Below are positions 47,931 through 57,415 of a DNA stretch of 64,000 nucleotides, piece after piece. The notes below the pieces were generated by a model. The model made no database searches. It was not told where the DNA came from and worked only from the letters and a program-made list of their open reading frames with translations. The number at the start of each line of letters is the position of its first letter. Positions within the stretch are counted from its first letter, which is position 1. Origin of the DNA: Streptococcus canis (GTDB lineage: Bacteria; Bacillota; Bacilli; Lactobacillales; Streptococcaceae); assembly GCF_900636575.1 (NCBI RefSeq), contig NZ_LR134293.1:319001-383000 (forward strand), written 5' to 3'. Position numbers and translations under genes: made by a program.

Positions 47931-47966
47931 AAAAAAGTCTGGGACAAGAGGTCCTCAGACTTGTTT
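47931..47966 (-). terminator. Terminator after kdpDE
   Basis: AAGTCTG/CAGACTT stem extended by GGAC/GTCC, followed by a T-run on the minus strand. It separates kdpDE from the kdpFABC promoter. Confidence 0.75.
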
Positions 47967-48016
47967 TAAATAGCTGCAAAGGCATCACCTATCGGATGAA
48001 TGACATTCTGTTTAGC

Positions 48017-48742
48017 TTATTTATTGGCACCATCTTCGATTTTGACGAGACGATAACCAATGCCAATATGGGTTTGAATCATTTTGGGGTAACCAGACCC
48101 TAATTCAATTTTTTTGCGCAGCGTATTCACAAAAACCCGCAGGGCTGAGAAGTCTTCCTCATAATAACCCCAAATCTCCTTGACAATAAAGCGATAGGTC
48201 AAGACCCTATCGACATTCTCTGACAAGAGACAGAGCAACTTATACTCGATTGGAGTCAAGTGAATTTCTTGGTCAGTAATAAACACACGATTGGCTAAAA
48301 AATCAATATGTAGCCAGCCATTGCTAAAGGCTGATGTTTTAGAACCATAGGCTCCTTGTTGCTCATGCTGTTTGGCTCTCCTAAGGTTGGCTCTTAGGCG
48401 AGCTAAAAGCTCATCAGCACTAAAGGGTTTGGTCAAATAATCATCTGCCCCAGCATCAAGGGCAGCAATCTTATCACTTTCTTCCCCGCGGGCACTAACA
48501 ACAATAATAGGCAGTTGCGAAAAGCCACGAACCTTGTCAATAATGTCTTTGCCATCCATATCCGGAAGACCAAGATCCAATATTAATAGGTCTGGGAGTT
48601 GCGAAACAATCTGACGCAAGGCAGATCTTCCTGTCTGCACTGCCACATAATGATAACCCTCAACTTCCATTGTCAGAGACAAGAGTTTGTTAATGGAAGG
48701 GTCATCTTCACAAATTAAAATCTTAACATTTTCATTTTTCAT
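48017..48742 (-). CDS. kdpE: Response regulator KdpE
   Basis: A 241-aa OmpR/PhoB-family regulator. Receiver: CEDDPSINKLL, phospho-acceptor in LLILDLGLPDMDG, and the conserved Lys in DYLTKPFSADELLARLRA. The C-terminal winged helix contains IHLTPIEYKLLCLL and RVFVNTLRKKIE. It overlaps kdpD by 11 bp. It should activate the adjacent kdp operon through the ATAAAG repeats. Confidence 0.95.
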   Translation of the reverse strand: MKNENVKILICEDDPSINKLLSLTMEVEGYHYVAVQTGRSALRQIVSQLPDLLILDLGLPDMDGKDIIDKVRGFSQLPIIVVSARGEESDKIAALDAGADDYLTKPFSADELLARLRANLRRAKQHEQQGAYGSKTSAFSNGWLHIDFLANRVFITDQEIHLTPIEYKLLCLLSENVDRVLTYRFIVKEIWGYYEEDFSALRVFVNTLRKKIELGSGYPKMIQTHIGIGYRLVKIEDGANK

Positions 48743-51377
48743 GTAATACTGGCACCTCCACTAATGGTAATGTAAAGCCAATGGTAACCCCTTTAGGGCT
48801 ATTGTCACGGACATAAATGGTCCCTCCATGTGCTGTAACGATACTCTTACATAAGGATAACCCTATTCCCAGTCCTCTTTTGCCATCAGCTGCCGCAGTT
48901 TCTGCCGTGTAAAAAAGGTCAAAAACCTTTTCTTTTGCCTGGTCGCTAATGCCAGGCCCATCGTCAGAAACCTCAACCACCAGATTCTGGTCTTTTTGCT
49001 TACTGGTCAATGTAATCTGCGACCCTTCAGGCGTGTATTTAACTGCATTATTGATGATATTAATCAACACTTGCACAATTAAGGGACCATCCATTTTGGC
49101 CATTAATAGGTCATTTGATAAGGCTAAAACAAAGTTATGGTACTTGAGGTGTCGATCGACATGTTTCAAGGCCTCCTCAACTACCTCATCCAAAATATTG
49201 GTGCTTAGCGAGAGGGTCATGTCATTATCCAATTTGGTAATCGACAATAAATTTTCAACCAGATTAATCAACCACATGGAGTCATCGTAGATATAGGTGG
49301 CTAATTCTGTTAGCTGCTGTTTCTCTAAGGTCTCACCCGTTTCCATCATTAATCTTGCCTGACCCGATATGCTTGTCAGTGGGGTTCGCAAGTCATGTGA
49401 GATGGCCCTTAACAAGTTAGCCCTTAACTGTTCTTTTTGCATTTTAAGTTCTATTTTTTGTTGTTCTTCACGTAATCTTTCTTTTTCTAAGGCCAGGGCG
49501 GCTTCTCCTAAAACAGCTAGAATCACAGATTTTTCAAACAGGTCAACGGCCGCCTTGTCCTCCATTAGGATACCAATAATGGCAAAAACATGGTCCTTTC
49601 CTCTGACAGATAAATACAGGAATTTGGCAGCCGACAAGGTGTTTGTTGTGGCTCCGGCTCGTTTATTGTTATGTAACACCCACTCAACCACTCCTCGCTC
49701 ATTGAGTTGGTCATAATCGGCTAAGGTCTGCAAAGACTGACTGGTGGGAAAATACTTGGGCTCCTCCAAAATGCCAGCTGTTACAGGATAAATCACCACA
49801 TCGCGATCCAATAATTTTTTGACCTGAACAGCCAGTTCTTCTAAAATATCTGGAATAGTGTCTGCCTGAGACAAGCCTTTATTGGTTTGTAATAAGAGCT
49901 CTGTTCGGTAAGATTTTTCAGTAGACAATCTTGCCTGTTCTTGAATCCGTTTGATGAGACTAGAAGTGATTAAACCAGCAATCAGCATAATGATAAAAGT
50001 GATGGGATAATTAGGACTAAAGGCTACAAAGGTATAGTAGGGCACCGTGAAAAAATAATTAAAACAAAGGACTGATAAGATAGAAGAAATCACACTGGAG
50101 AGTTTTCCTTTTGTCCAAACAGCATTGAGCTGAACCCCTAAAATATAGATGGTAATAATATTATCAACACTGAAGTTCCAGTAACGGAATAAAAGACCCG
50201 TTAAGGTTACTAGCAACAACATTACTAATGTTTTAAGCAAGTCACTGAAGGAAAATTGCCACTTAGGAATCCAAGAAACAAAGGAGAACTTATCATGGTA
50301 AGGCGCTTTTTTTCCTCTGGCATTGGGAATTACAAAAATATCCAAATCAGGAACAGACTGGCTAAGCACTTCCACAATATTTTCTTTCGGCCAAATGGTT
50401 TTGTCGCTGCTTTTTCCGACCACCAACTTGGAAACATGGCTCACCTTGGCATAATCAACAATCTGCTTGGACACATTGTCAGCATCCACAATTGACACTT
50501 TGGCACCTAACTGTTCTGCCAATTCCAGGTGCTGACGTAACTTGTTATCAGCTTCCTGATTCGTAGATTCTCTATCTAAACTGCCAATATATAAGGCTGT
50601 AAAGTCTGCATTAAAAGCACTGGCCAGCCTTGATGCAGCACGAATGACATGTGAAGCGTAGGGAGACGGTGACACACAGACCAAGACATGTTCTTTGGTC
50701 ACAAGACTGGCTTTGACTTTTTCTGACCGGATAGCACTTTGATTAATCTGATCGGCAGCCTTACGTAGAGCGATTTCTCTTAGAGCTATTAATTTTTCTT
50801 CGGTAAAAAAATGGTGTTTGGCCAGATTAGCTTGCGATTTAGCGTAGATTTTCCCTTTATCCAGTCGTTCAAGTAAATCTAAGGGCTCAATATCCACCAA
50901 TTCAATCTGATCGGCCTGATTAAAAACAGCATCTGGAATTCTTTCATTAACTTGAATGCCTGTAATGGTTTCAATCACATCATTTAAACTCTCAATATGT
51001 TGAACATTTACAGTAGTGTAGACATTGATACCTGCGCAAAGCAATTCCCTAATATCTTGATACCTCTTTTTATTACGCGACCCAAAAGAGTTAGTATGGG
51101 CTAATTCATCCACTAAGATAATGTGTGGCTGGCGTTTTAGAGCAGCATCAATGTCAAATTCCTTTAAGGTAATGCCTTTATACTTTATGGTTTTGGGAGA
51201 TAAGTGCTCAAGTCCAGCTAATAAAGCCGTTGTTTCAGGTCGATTATGAGGTTCGATATAACCTGCCACCACATCTACCCCAGCTTTTTTAGCTTTCTGA
51301 GCTTCGTTAAGCATGGCATAAGTTTTTCCAACTCCTGCCGCATAGCCAAAATAAATTCTTAACTTTCCTGTTTGCAT
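48732..51377 (-). CDS. kdpD: Sensor histidine kinase KdpD
   Basis: An 881-aa sensor. The N-terminal KdpD domain has the P-loop FGYAAGVGKTYAML (residues 10-23) and ILVDELAHTN. A USP domain at about 228-355 carries SPS (236-238), exactly 20 residues, then FTALY (259-263), the c-di-AMP motif described for S. aureus KdpD. Four membrane helices lie at about 380-490, followed by a GAF-like region and a kinase core with ISHDLRTPLTS, INNAVKYTPEG and DDGPGI. Senses low K+ and osmotic stress and phosphorylates KdpE. Confidence 0.95.
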   Translation of the reverse strand: MQTGKLRIYFGYAAGVGKTYAMLNEAQKAKKAGVDVVAGYIEPHNRPETTALLAGLEHLSPKTIKYKGITLKEFDIDAALKRQPHIILVDELAHTNSFGSRNKKRYQDIRELLCAGINVYTTVNVQHIESLNDVIETITGIQVNERIPDAVFNQADQIELVDIEPLDLLERLDKGKIYAKSQANLAKHHFFTEEKLIALREIALRKAADQINQSAIRSEKVKASLVTKEHVLVCVSPSPYASHVIRAASRLASAFNADFTALYIGSLDRESTNQEADNKLRQHLELAEQLGAKVSIVDADNVSKQIVDYAKVSHVSKLVVGKSSDKTIWPKENIVEVLSQSVPDLDIFVIPNARGKKAPYHDKFSFVSWIPKWQFSFSDLLKTLVMLLLVTLTGLLFRYWNFSVDNIITIYILGVQLNAVWTKGKLSSVISSILSVLCFNYFFTVPYYTFVAFSPNYPITFIIMLIAGLITSSLIKRIQEQARLSTEKSYRTELLLQTNKGLSQADTIPDILEELAVQVKKLLDRDVVIYPVTAGILEEPKYFPTSQSLQTLADYDQLNERGVVEWVLHNNKRAGATTNTLSAAKFLYLSVRGKDHVFAIIGILMEDKAAVDLFEKSVILAVLGEAALALEKERLREEQQKIELKMQKEQLRANLLRAISHDLRTPLTSISGQARLMMETGETLEKQQLTELATYIYDDSMWLINLVENLLSITKLDNDMTLSLSTNILDEVVEEALKHVDRHLKYHNFVLALSNDLLMAKMDGPLIVQVLINIINNAVKYTPEGSQITLTSKQKDQNLVVEVSDDGPGISDQAKEKVFDLFYTAETAAADGKRGLGIGLSLCKSIVTAHGGTIYVRDNSPKGVTIGFTLPLVEVPVLHEK

Positions 51378-51434
51378 AGCACCACCTTAATCAACTGACC
51401 TTCCTTTTACAAGGAAGTCATTCCTACGGAATTA

Positions 51435-51463
51435 TTATAGTCTTGTTTTTTAATTTTCACAAT
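51435..51463 (-). promoter_or_regulatory. kdpDE promoter
   Basis: Minus strand TTGTGA (51458-51463), 17 bp, TATAAT (51435-51440). A hairpin-forming leader (TTCCTTTTACAAGGAA core, about 51400-51420) lies between it and the kdpD ATG. Confidence 0.7.
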
Positions 51464-51637
51464 AAAAGACTGTCGAATACTTCTTTTTAGCATAAACACT
51501 TGCTAAATCTGACCTTAGCAGCCTGCTTATTGAGAGGTAAAAGCATTTTTCTAAATAGGAAAATGATTCCTGAATGGCTAATACAGAAGACCAGTGCTTT
51601 TTTGTTTGTCCCTGCTTTTTATGTTGAAATAATGCTT

Positions 51638-52169
51638 TTATGACTTGTCCGTGCTTAGCTCTGAACTATTAGCTGGCATAGCTGGTCTAGGTATCAGTGC
51701 CTGATCCATTTTTTCTGCATTAGGAGTTGGTAGGGCCTTTTTCTTAACCAATAAGGCCTGAGTCTTTTGCCACTCTTGTTCGGACAAGTCTGTTTTGTTT
51801 ATCGTTCCCAAAGAACCCCTTCCTGATCTTGGGATACTAAACGAACCATCTTTCGAAACAGCTAAAACATCTTGTGGGGCAAAAATATGACCATCTGGTA
51901 TTGCAAAACAGCCTTCTACAATCATTTTTGGGACTTCTTCAGCAGAATGAATGATTTGCCAATTTTCCATACCAGTACGTTTGGCAGTAAAAGTGACATT
52001 GGTAATTACTGTCTCGGCTTCTTCGTGCCCTAGGTTAGACCAAGTGTCAGGTCGTGCCTCAGGTGTTAGTGTGGCTTCAACAAAAGTAGCTGACAACAAA
52101 GCCACTAGTGATTACTTAGCTGACCGACAGTTTTTTGAAAAAAAGCCGTTGTCATTCAAGTAGATTCAT
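51638..52169 (-). pseudogene. Decayed secreted protein, unknown family
   Basis: The open frame covers about 155 codons from a GTG at 52102-52105 (VALLSATFVEA, like the end of a signal peptide), then a mature-like domain and an Ala/Pro/Ser-rich tail. There is no ribosome site at the GTG, and an in-frame TAA lies three codons upstream. The only ribosome site (AGAGGA) leads to an ATG at 52169 followed by MNLLE and a stop. Signal-peptide-like residues occur in another frame, so the 5' end seems broken by nonsense or frameshift. Confidence 0.5.
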
Positions 52170-52610
52170 AGTAGTATCCTCTTTTCTCAGTTCACTCACT
52201 ACCCATAGCATACTCTTGCTTAACCAATTTAGCAATAGTTTAAAAAACGTGAAAATTAAAAAAGATAATGATCGTTAAACTCGAATAATAGCTCCCTATT
52301 TTGCAACAATGCTGTTATTTTTTATTTTAGACTTTTTTAAAAAGCTAACGAGGGTTTTATCATTTTTTGTATGTTTAAACTTTCACAGTTTAGCTAAAAC
52401 GTTTTTTAGCACCTTAAGCCTATTGCTTTTTAGCTACGGTTATGAGCAAAGTGGCTATCTGATTATCTCTTTACTCTCGTTAGCTCCGCCCATTCTCCCT
52501 AACTAAAAAGACTTCTAACCATTAAACCAATTGTCTAATCATTAGAAATCTGATAGAGGGGAGAAGGGACAAATAGTTGTTATTTTCTTGCCCAACTAAT
52601 GTAGCTAAGT
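52170..52610. other. A+T-rich intergenic region
   Basis: About 440 bp. A hydrophobic 65-codon plus-strand frame (52309-52506) exists, but it has no ribosome site and T-run composition explains it. No supported gene. Confidence 0.4.
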
Positions 52611-53150
52611 CTACTTGTGCTGACAACATCCAATCATTTGCAAATAATAAGCTAGTAACTCCCCTTCAGTAATCGGCTGTCTTTGATGTAGCCACCAAGT
52701 TAGGGTCTCAATAAAACTGGAAATGATAAATTGTTTCACAAAAGCTTCCGGTAAGCCTACCTTTTGCGGGACATAAGTGGCCATTAGTTGTGGGTAGACA
52801 TCGTGTTCCAACTCTGCACTTAACTTTAGGAGAAAATAAGGCTCTTTTGCTAATAAAAGACTGGCAACACTGTCTTTATTTTCTCTAAAATGCCCTAAAA
52901 TATGCTTTACATAATCTTCAAAGCCAATTTCTTGTTGCTGATGAAACAGATGATGAAAGAGTTCTTGGCATAATTGTTCTAGGAGTGCTTCTTTGCTGGC
53001 ATAATGGGCATAAAAAGTTGACCGTCCCACATTCGCCAAGTCAATAACATCTTGAACGGTCATGCGGTCATAGCCCTTGGCATTCAAAAGTTTTAAAAAG
53101 GCAGCATAGATGGCTTCCCTTGTTTTTTGCACACGTCGATCAGGAATCAT
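52611..53150 (-). CDS. TetR-family regulator, probable metal sensor of the CDF gene
   Basis: A 179-aa TetR regulator. HTH: FLKLLNAKGYDRMTVQDVID...GRSTFYAHYASKEALLEQL. The C-terminal half has several His/Cys (LFHHLFHQQQ, MIGCCQHK) that could bind metal. It is divergent from a CDF efflux gene, the arrangement of SczA-czcD in pneumococcus and GczA-czcD in S. pyogenes, so zinc-responsive control is likely. Strictly, the ligand is inferred. Confidence 0.85.
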   Translation of the reverse strand: MIPDRRVQKTREAIYAAFLKLLNAKGYDRMTVQDVIDLANVGRSTFYAHYASKEALLEQLCQELFHHLFHQQQEIGFEDYVKHILGHFRENKDSVASLLLAKEPYFLLKLSAELEHDVYPQLMATYVPQKVGLPEAFVKQFIISSFIETLTWWLHQRQPITEGELLAYYLQMIGCCQHK

Positions 53151-53175
53151 TCGGGGACATTTTATAGAATTTGTT

Positions 53176-53196
53176 CACTAAAGGACAGTTTTAGTG
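53176..53196. promoter_or_regulatory. Operator-like palindrome between tetR and CDF gene
   Basis: CACTAAA, seven-base spacer, TTTAGTG: a perfect 7+7 inverted repeat in the 126-bp divergent spacer. Likely site of the TetR-type regulator. Confidence 0.6.
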
Positions 53197-53276
53197 TCTT
53201 AATTCTGGTAACCTTTCCGTTTAACATAGATAATAAAGATAAGTTCACACCTAAGTATAACAAAAAGGAGGTCACT

Positions 53277-54140
53277 ATGACAGCTTCTAGAAATATCCAG
53301 CTCGTTTTCTGGCTTAATCTTGGTTTTGCCATTATTGAAATGATCTTTGCCTGCCTCTTTTCCTCAGGGGCGGTTTGGGCTGATGCCATTCACGATTGTG
53401 GAGATGCCTTAGCTATTGGTTTATCTGCCTGGCTTGATCGCTATGCTCATCGGCCAAAGGACAACCAATTTACCATGGGATATCATAGCTTCCGATTATT
53501 GGGGGCCTTACTAACAGGTCTTGTCTTGATAGGAGGTTCGGTTGGCGTTATCCTCACTAATTTTCCAAAATTATGGGATCCCCCTACTATTGATAGCCAA
53601 GGGACACTTGTTTTAGGAATCTTTGCTATTGTGATTAATCTTGCCGCCAGTTTCATCGTCAATTCAGGTCAGACAACTACTGAAAATCTGCTTAGCTTGC
53701 ATTTTTTAGAAGATATCCTCGGCTGGCTAGGTGTCATTTTGGTCTCGCTCGTCCTAAGGGTTCGTGAGTGGTATATTTTAGACCCTCTTTTATCTCTTCT
53801 AATTGCAGTCTTTATCTTGTCCAAGGCCCTTCCTAAAATGTGGGAAACCATAACAATCTTACTTGGAGCCCTCCCTCAAAGCATTTCCTATAAGGCCTTG
53901 CAAAGTGAATTAGCTGCGCTTTGTTTCCTGAAACATATTCATCAGCTAAACATCTGGTCACTAGATGGACTGGACAATAGGGCTACCATTCATATTTGCC
54001 TCACGAATGCCCATCGCTCTGACGACAAAACTTGCCGACAAAGCATTCATCAGATTTTTAAAAAACATCATATCCAGGAAGCAACCATTGAGATTGATCA
54101 GTCCTGTAGGGACCATGACAGTCATGGAATCTTGTCTTAA
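53277..54140 (+). CDS. czcD: Cation diffusion facilitator (zinc efflux, CzcD-like)
   Basis: A 287-aa CDF transporter with six membrane helices. The metal-site motif WADAIHDCGDALAIG (H..D) is in helix 2 and LHFLEDILGWLG in helix 5, followed by a cytoplasmic C-terminal domain with His-rich end (SCRDHDSHG). The start is at ATG 53277 after AAAGGAGG; a longer upstream frame would overlap the divergent regulator. Exports Zn2+ or similar metal in exchange for protons. Confidence 0.9.
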   Translation: MTASRNIQLVFWLNLGFAIIEMIFACLFSSGAVWADAIHDCGDALAIGLSAWLDRYAHRPKDNQFTMGYHSFRLLGALLTGLVLIGGSVGVILTNFPKLWDPPTIDSQGTLVLGIFAIVINLAASFIVNSGQTTTENLLSLHFLEDILGWLGVILVSLVLRVREWYILDPLLSLLIAVFILSKALPKMWETITILLGALPQSISYKALQSELAALCFLKHIHQLNIWSLDGLDNRATIHICLTNAHRSDDKTCRQSIHQIFKKHHIQEATIEIDQSCRDHDSHGILS

Positions 54141-54265
54141 AACTATCCTGAAACTTTAAAGGCATGTCTTCGATGATGTCACGCTATCAGGATTAGAAGA
54201 TATAAGGCAAACCCTTAACCCAAATCAAGAACCAACTGACCCTTTTGATTTTCTAAAAAAGAAAA

Positions 54266-54303
54266 ACTCCTGAAACACAATAATATAAGCGTTTCGGGAG
54301 TTA
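54266..54303. terminator. Terminator-like hairpin after czcD
   Basis: AACTCCTGAAAC and GTTTCGGGAGTT form a 12-bp stem (one G-T pair) with a 14-base loop, about 125 bp past the czcD stop. The 339-bp spacer (54141-54479) holds nothing else I can support. Confidence 0.65.
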
Positions 54304-54479
54304 GTTGACATCATAATCATTGAATCATTTTCATTGACACCTTCTAAAAATAGACTGTGTCTACGATCTGGGTGTTAACATTTTCTTTTTCTGATAATTT
54401 CTGCCTTTTCGCAGACTTACCTCGACTTCTGTCTACATTACTGATGACTGGTCAAATTATAAGTAAACATTCCATCATT

Positions 54480-55505
54480 CTAACAATCAAAACGAATAAG
54501 CTGCTGGTTTGCATCAACAAAGGCCTTCACTCCAAATGGCACAATAGCTCTTGGGGTAGCATGCCCAATAGAAATGTTATACAAAATAGGAATAGCAGTA
54601 TCAATAACCTCTAAAAGAATGTTTTGATAATCGTCATAGTAGATTTCGTCCATAGGTTTGCCGACCAGGACACCAGATATGACACTGAAAATGCCTGTTT
54701 CTTTTAAGGCTTCAAGCATGTGACGATAGAGAGTTGGATTTGGCTTTTCTTCACTTGTTTCAAGTAAAAGAATCTTGCCCTCCCAATCCGCCAAAGAAGG
54801 GAATAAGTCATATTGCTGGCACAGAGACACACTATCAGCATATCGTGACCCATCAAATATCTGATAGAGGGATTCTAGACAGCCCCCTAAGATCTCTCCG
54901 CTAAATTGAGCTGGACCTCGTAATAGTTTAAATCCCTGATTGGAGTGAGCCACTCGTTTGGTCCCCAAGGCTGCTTGGCTAAAATCTGTCCGCTCGTCAT
55001 ACCACACTTCACTTGGTTTAATGGCAGCAATACTTCCCGTCTCGATTAATTCCTTAAAATAGGCTAAGGAATAGGGTAACATCTCTTCTTCCAATTCACA
55101 AATATCTGCAAGAAAAGATTGACCGTAAAAAGTTTTAAGTCCTAGTTTGTGGAGCATGAGATGGTTCATGGTTGTGTCTGAAAAGCCAAGAAAGACCTTC
55201 TCTTGCATAACCTTTTCGAGTTGTTTGTCACTGAAAAGGAAAGGCAAAAGACGATGGGTATCATCCCCACCGATGGCACATAACACCATGTCAATGGTCG
55301 GATCTGCAAAAGCTTCCATAAGATCAGCAGCCCTAGCTTCCGGATGGCTCTTTAAATATTCCAACCCTTTTAAGGCATTTGGTAAAAAGACAGGATCAAG
55401 TTCCAAAGCCTTCAACCGTTTGATGCCCAAATCTAACTCATGCTTGACCATGTCCTCACCCAAAATACCACTTGATAAACTGACAATACCAACTTTTTGA
55501 ATCAT
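54480..55505 (-). CDS. S66-family peptidase (LD-carboxypeptidase/MccF-like)
   Basis: A 341-aa serine peptidase of family S66. The nucleophile is in FLGFSDTTMNHL (GxSD), and other conserved parts are LCAIGGDDTHRLLPFL, ILGGCLESLYQI and NISIGHATPRAIVPFG with the catalytic His. Members either trim murein tetrapeptides (LdcA) or inactivate microcin C-type toxins (MccF). Which one applies cannot be decided here. No signal peptide. Confidence 0.88.
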   Translation of the reverse strand: MIQKVGIVSLSSGILGEDMVKHELDLGIKRLKALELDPVFLPNALKGLEYLKSHPEARAADLMEAFADPTIDMVLCAIGGDDTHRLLPFLFSDKQLEKVMQEKVFLGFSDTTMNHLMLHKLGLKTFYGQSFLADICELEEEMLPYSLAYFKELIETGSIAAIKPSEVWYDERTDFSQAALGTKRVAHSNQGFKLLRGPAQFSGEILGGCLESLYQIFDGSRYADSVSLCQQYDLFPSLADWEGKILLLETSEEKPNPTLYRHMLEALKETGIFSVISGVLVGKPMDEIYYDDYQNILLEVIDTAIPILYNISIGHATPRAIVPFGVKAFVDANQQLIRFDC

Positions 55506-55610
55506 TAAAACCCTCCTTGTTCACAATAGATTGCTTCATTATAACACAAAAGCCCTTTACTGAAGATGAGCAGCCAAAATTTCTCACAAGTGGTGTTAGC
55601 AGTTATCCAA

Positions 55611-56162
55611 CTAATAGACCAAGTCCTGGTGGTCTAGCAAGGGAGCTCTTAAAACATTTTTAGCGACAACTTGAATCTCATAACCCCCTACCTCATCAGT
55701 TGGTTTTGACTGAGCTGTTACCTTCTTAACCTTGGTTTGAGCAAAGATTTTTCCTGATACCGTAAAATGAATCCGATTCTCTTCAGGTAAATAGAACTGC
55801 AACTGCCCATCAAACACATGGTTCTTTCCAGCTTGATAGCCTGCCGCCAAAATCTTTTTAATGCCCTTTTTCTCTCCTGTTTCTGATACCTGACAGTAAA
55901 AATAAATCTTCCCTGACTGTTGAGGCAATGACGCAGACAACGTCCGGTATTGTTTTCCATCTTTTTCCACTAATTGGCCTGATTTGAGTTGGGCTTGACC
56001 AGGCAACCCGTTCGTTTCTTTTGGGAAAATAATTGCTTGAGAAACTGAAAGAGCTGATGGCTGATGCTGGTCTGGGAAGACTGCTCTGCTATGCCACCAG
56101 AATAATAAAACCATTAAACCGAAAATCGCAAGAAAAAACCAGAGGAGCTGTCGTTTTGTCAT
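55611..56162 (-). CDS. Membrane-anchored hypothetical protein
   Basis: A 183-aa protein with one N-terminal membrane anchor (LLWFFLAIFGLMVLLFW, residues 6-22) and an extracellular domain rich in beta-strand pattern (SGKIYFYCQVS, IHFTVSGKIFAQ, GYEIQVVAKNVL). Comparable small competence- or DNA-processing-like membrane proteins exist, but I do not recognise a family. It lies 105 bp upstream of the S66 peptidase gene on the same strand and may be co-transcribed. Confidence 0.65.
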   Translation of the reverse strand: MTKRQLLWFFLAIFGLMVLLFWWHSRAVFPDQHQPSALSVSQAIIFPKETNGLPGQAQLKSGQLVEKDGKQYRTLSASLPQQSGKIYFYCQVSETGEKKGIKKILAAGYQAGKNHVFDGQLQFYLPEENRIHFTVSGKIFAQTKVKKVTAQSKPTDEVGGYEIQVVAKNVLRAPLLDHQDLVY

Positions 56163-56334
56163 ATCAACCTCTTTTCTAGTCCCTAAGTTTGGACAAGCGA
56201 ATAGTTTTGTGGACTGTTATTTAACCCTAGTGTAACCGTTTTATAACTATTTCTCAAGTTCCATTTCTGGTAAGACTTCCTTTTGATTACTTGGCGGGTC
56301 ATTTATGTTACAATAAAGAAAAAGGAGACTTAAC

Positions 56335-56844
56335 ATGACAACTGACCATCAACTACGAGAAGTTTCTTATCAATTACTGGCTGAACGAGGGGTTTCTTTA
56401 GAAGCTATCGCAGAGCTAGTACTTTTTTTGCAAAATAATTACATCCCCAATTTGACCATGGCAGAATGTTTAGAGAGCGTTGAGGCGGTGCTTGAAAAAC
56501 GAGAAGTCCAAAACGCCATTATCACTGGGGTAGAATTGGATAGATTAGCTGAAGCCAACCAGCTGTCTGAGCCACTCCTTAGTATCTTAAAAACCGACCA
56601 AGGCCTGTATGGAATTGATGAAATCTTAGCCTTATCCATTGTTAACCTCTATGGTTCCATCGGCTTTACCAATTATGGGTATCTGGACAAGACAAAGCCA
56701 GGGATTGTTGATAAACTCAACCACAAAGACGGCAAGTCCTGCCATACCTTTTTAGATGACATTGTCAGCGCCATTGCTGCAGCAGCCGCCAGTCGTATTG
56801 CCCACAATGACCCCGCTAAAAGTGCTATTACCAACCAACAGTAA
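56335..56844 (+). CDS. pgpA: Phosphatidylglycerophosphatase A-like protein
   Basis: A 169-aa PgpA/YutG-family protein. Typical features: LQNNYIPNLTMAECLESV, QGLYGIDEILALSIVNLYG, IGFTNYGYLDKTKPGI, HTFLDDIVSAIAAAAASR. PgpA-type enzymes remove phosphate from phosphatidylglycerophosphate; this soluble Firmicutes type lacks clear membrane helices, so the activity is by family. AAAGGAG precedes the ATG. Confidence 0.82.
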   Translation: MTTDHQLREVSYQLLAERGVSLEAIAELVLFLQNNYIPNLTMAECLESVEAVLEKREVQNAIITGVELDRLAEANQLSEPLLSILKTDQGLYGIDEILALSIVNLYGSIGFTNYGYLDKTKPGIVDKLNHKDGKSCHTFLDDIVSAIAAAAASRIAHNDPAKSAITNQQ

Positions 56845-56860
56845 ACACCATAACAATCAA

Positions 56861-56898
56861 AACCAGTCTAGAAATTGTATCCCTAGACTGGTTTTTTT
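56861..56898 (+). terminator. Terminator after pgpA
   Basis: AACCAGTCTAG/CTAGACTGGTT stem with an 11-base loop and a TTTTTTT tail. Confidence 0.9.
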
Positions 56899-57018
56899 AC
56901 TCCTGTCAATGACTGCTAGTTTTAATGAGAGAAGGGTCAGCTCCATACGGAACCCACATCATATCGCCATCTCGTTTTCTCTAAGTACTTTTTAGCTTTT
57001 AAGAACTGAGGGGTGGGG

Positions 57019-57234
57019 CTAGTTCCTTCTCATCTCTTCAATAAGATAGGGATATAATTGGTAAGCTAGACAACTCAGTCTATCTCCAGCTTCAACCCCT
57101 TTAGCTGCCTAAATCAACTTTTCCTTAAAAGGCTGACTTACGTTAAGCTCTTTGTCATTATATAAAGATTGAAAGCAACCCATAAATTCTGCCCTCTTTT
57201 GCTGTCTTCTAAACATTTCATAAACCACCTTCTA
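57019..57234 (-). pseudogene. Possible second broken bacteriocin-immunity gene
   Basis: Minus-strand frame: KVVYEMFRRQQKRAEFMGCF, QSLYNDKELNVSQPFKEKLI, TAG (57109-57111), AAKGVEAGDRLSCLAYQLYP, YLIEEMRRN, stop (57019-57021). The LYND...LxxAAKGVEAG...L pattern resembles the EntA_Immun family, and the internal TAG is one base from a CAG glutamine codon. Family assignment is tentative. The rest of the 571-bp gap (56845-57415) holds only terminators. Confidence 0.4.
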
Positions 57235-57333
57235 TTTCATAGTCCCAATACCTATGCTTTATTGCTGAATAAATTAATAGTAACAAAAGAAAAGCTCTTG
57301 TGCAATCAAAGTAAGAGACTGATTGACCTGTAA

Positions 57334-57366
57334 AAACCGCAAGGATTCACTGGTCTTGCGGTTTGT
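57334..57366. terminator. Terminator after gldA
   Basis: AAACCGCAAG/CTTGCGGTTT ten-bp perfect stem with a T-run on the minus strand, 50 bp past the gldA stop. Confidence 0.85.
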
Positions 57367-57415
57367 TTGATGATTAGAAAAATCTAGTTATCAATAGTTT
57401 TTAACCAACACGTCC

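Noticed and set aside
52309..52506. 65-codon hydrophobic frame
   Set aside because: No ribosome site; hydrophobic residues follow from T-rich DNA.
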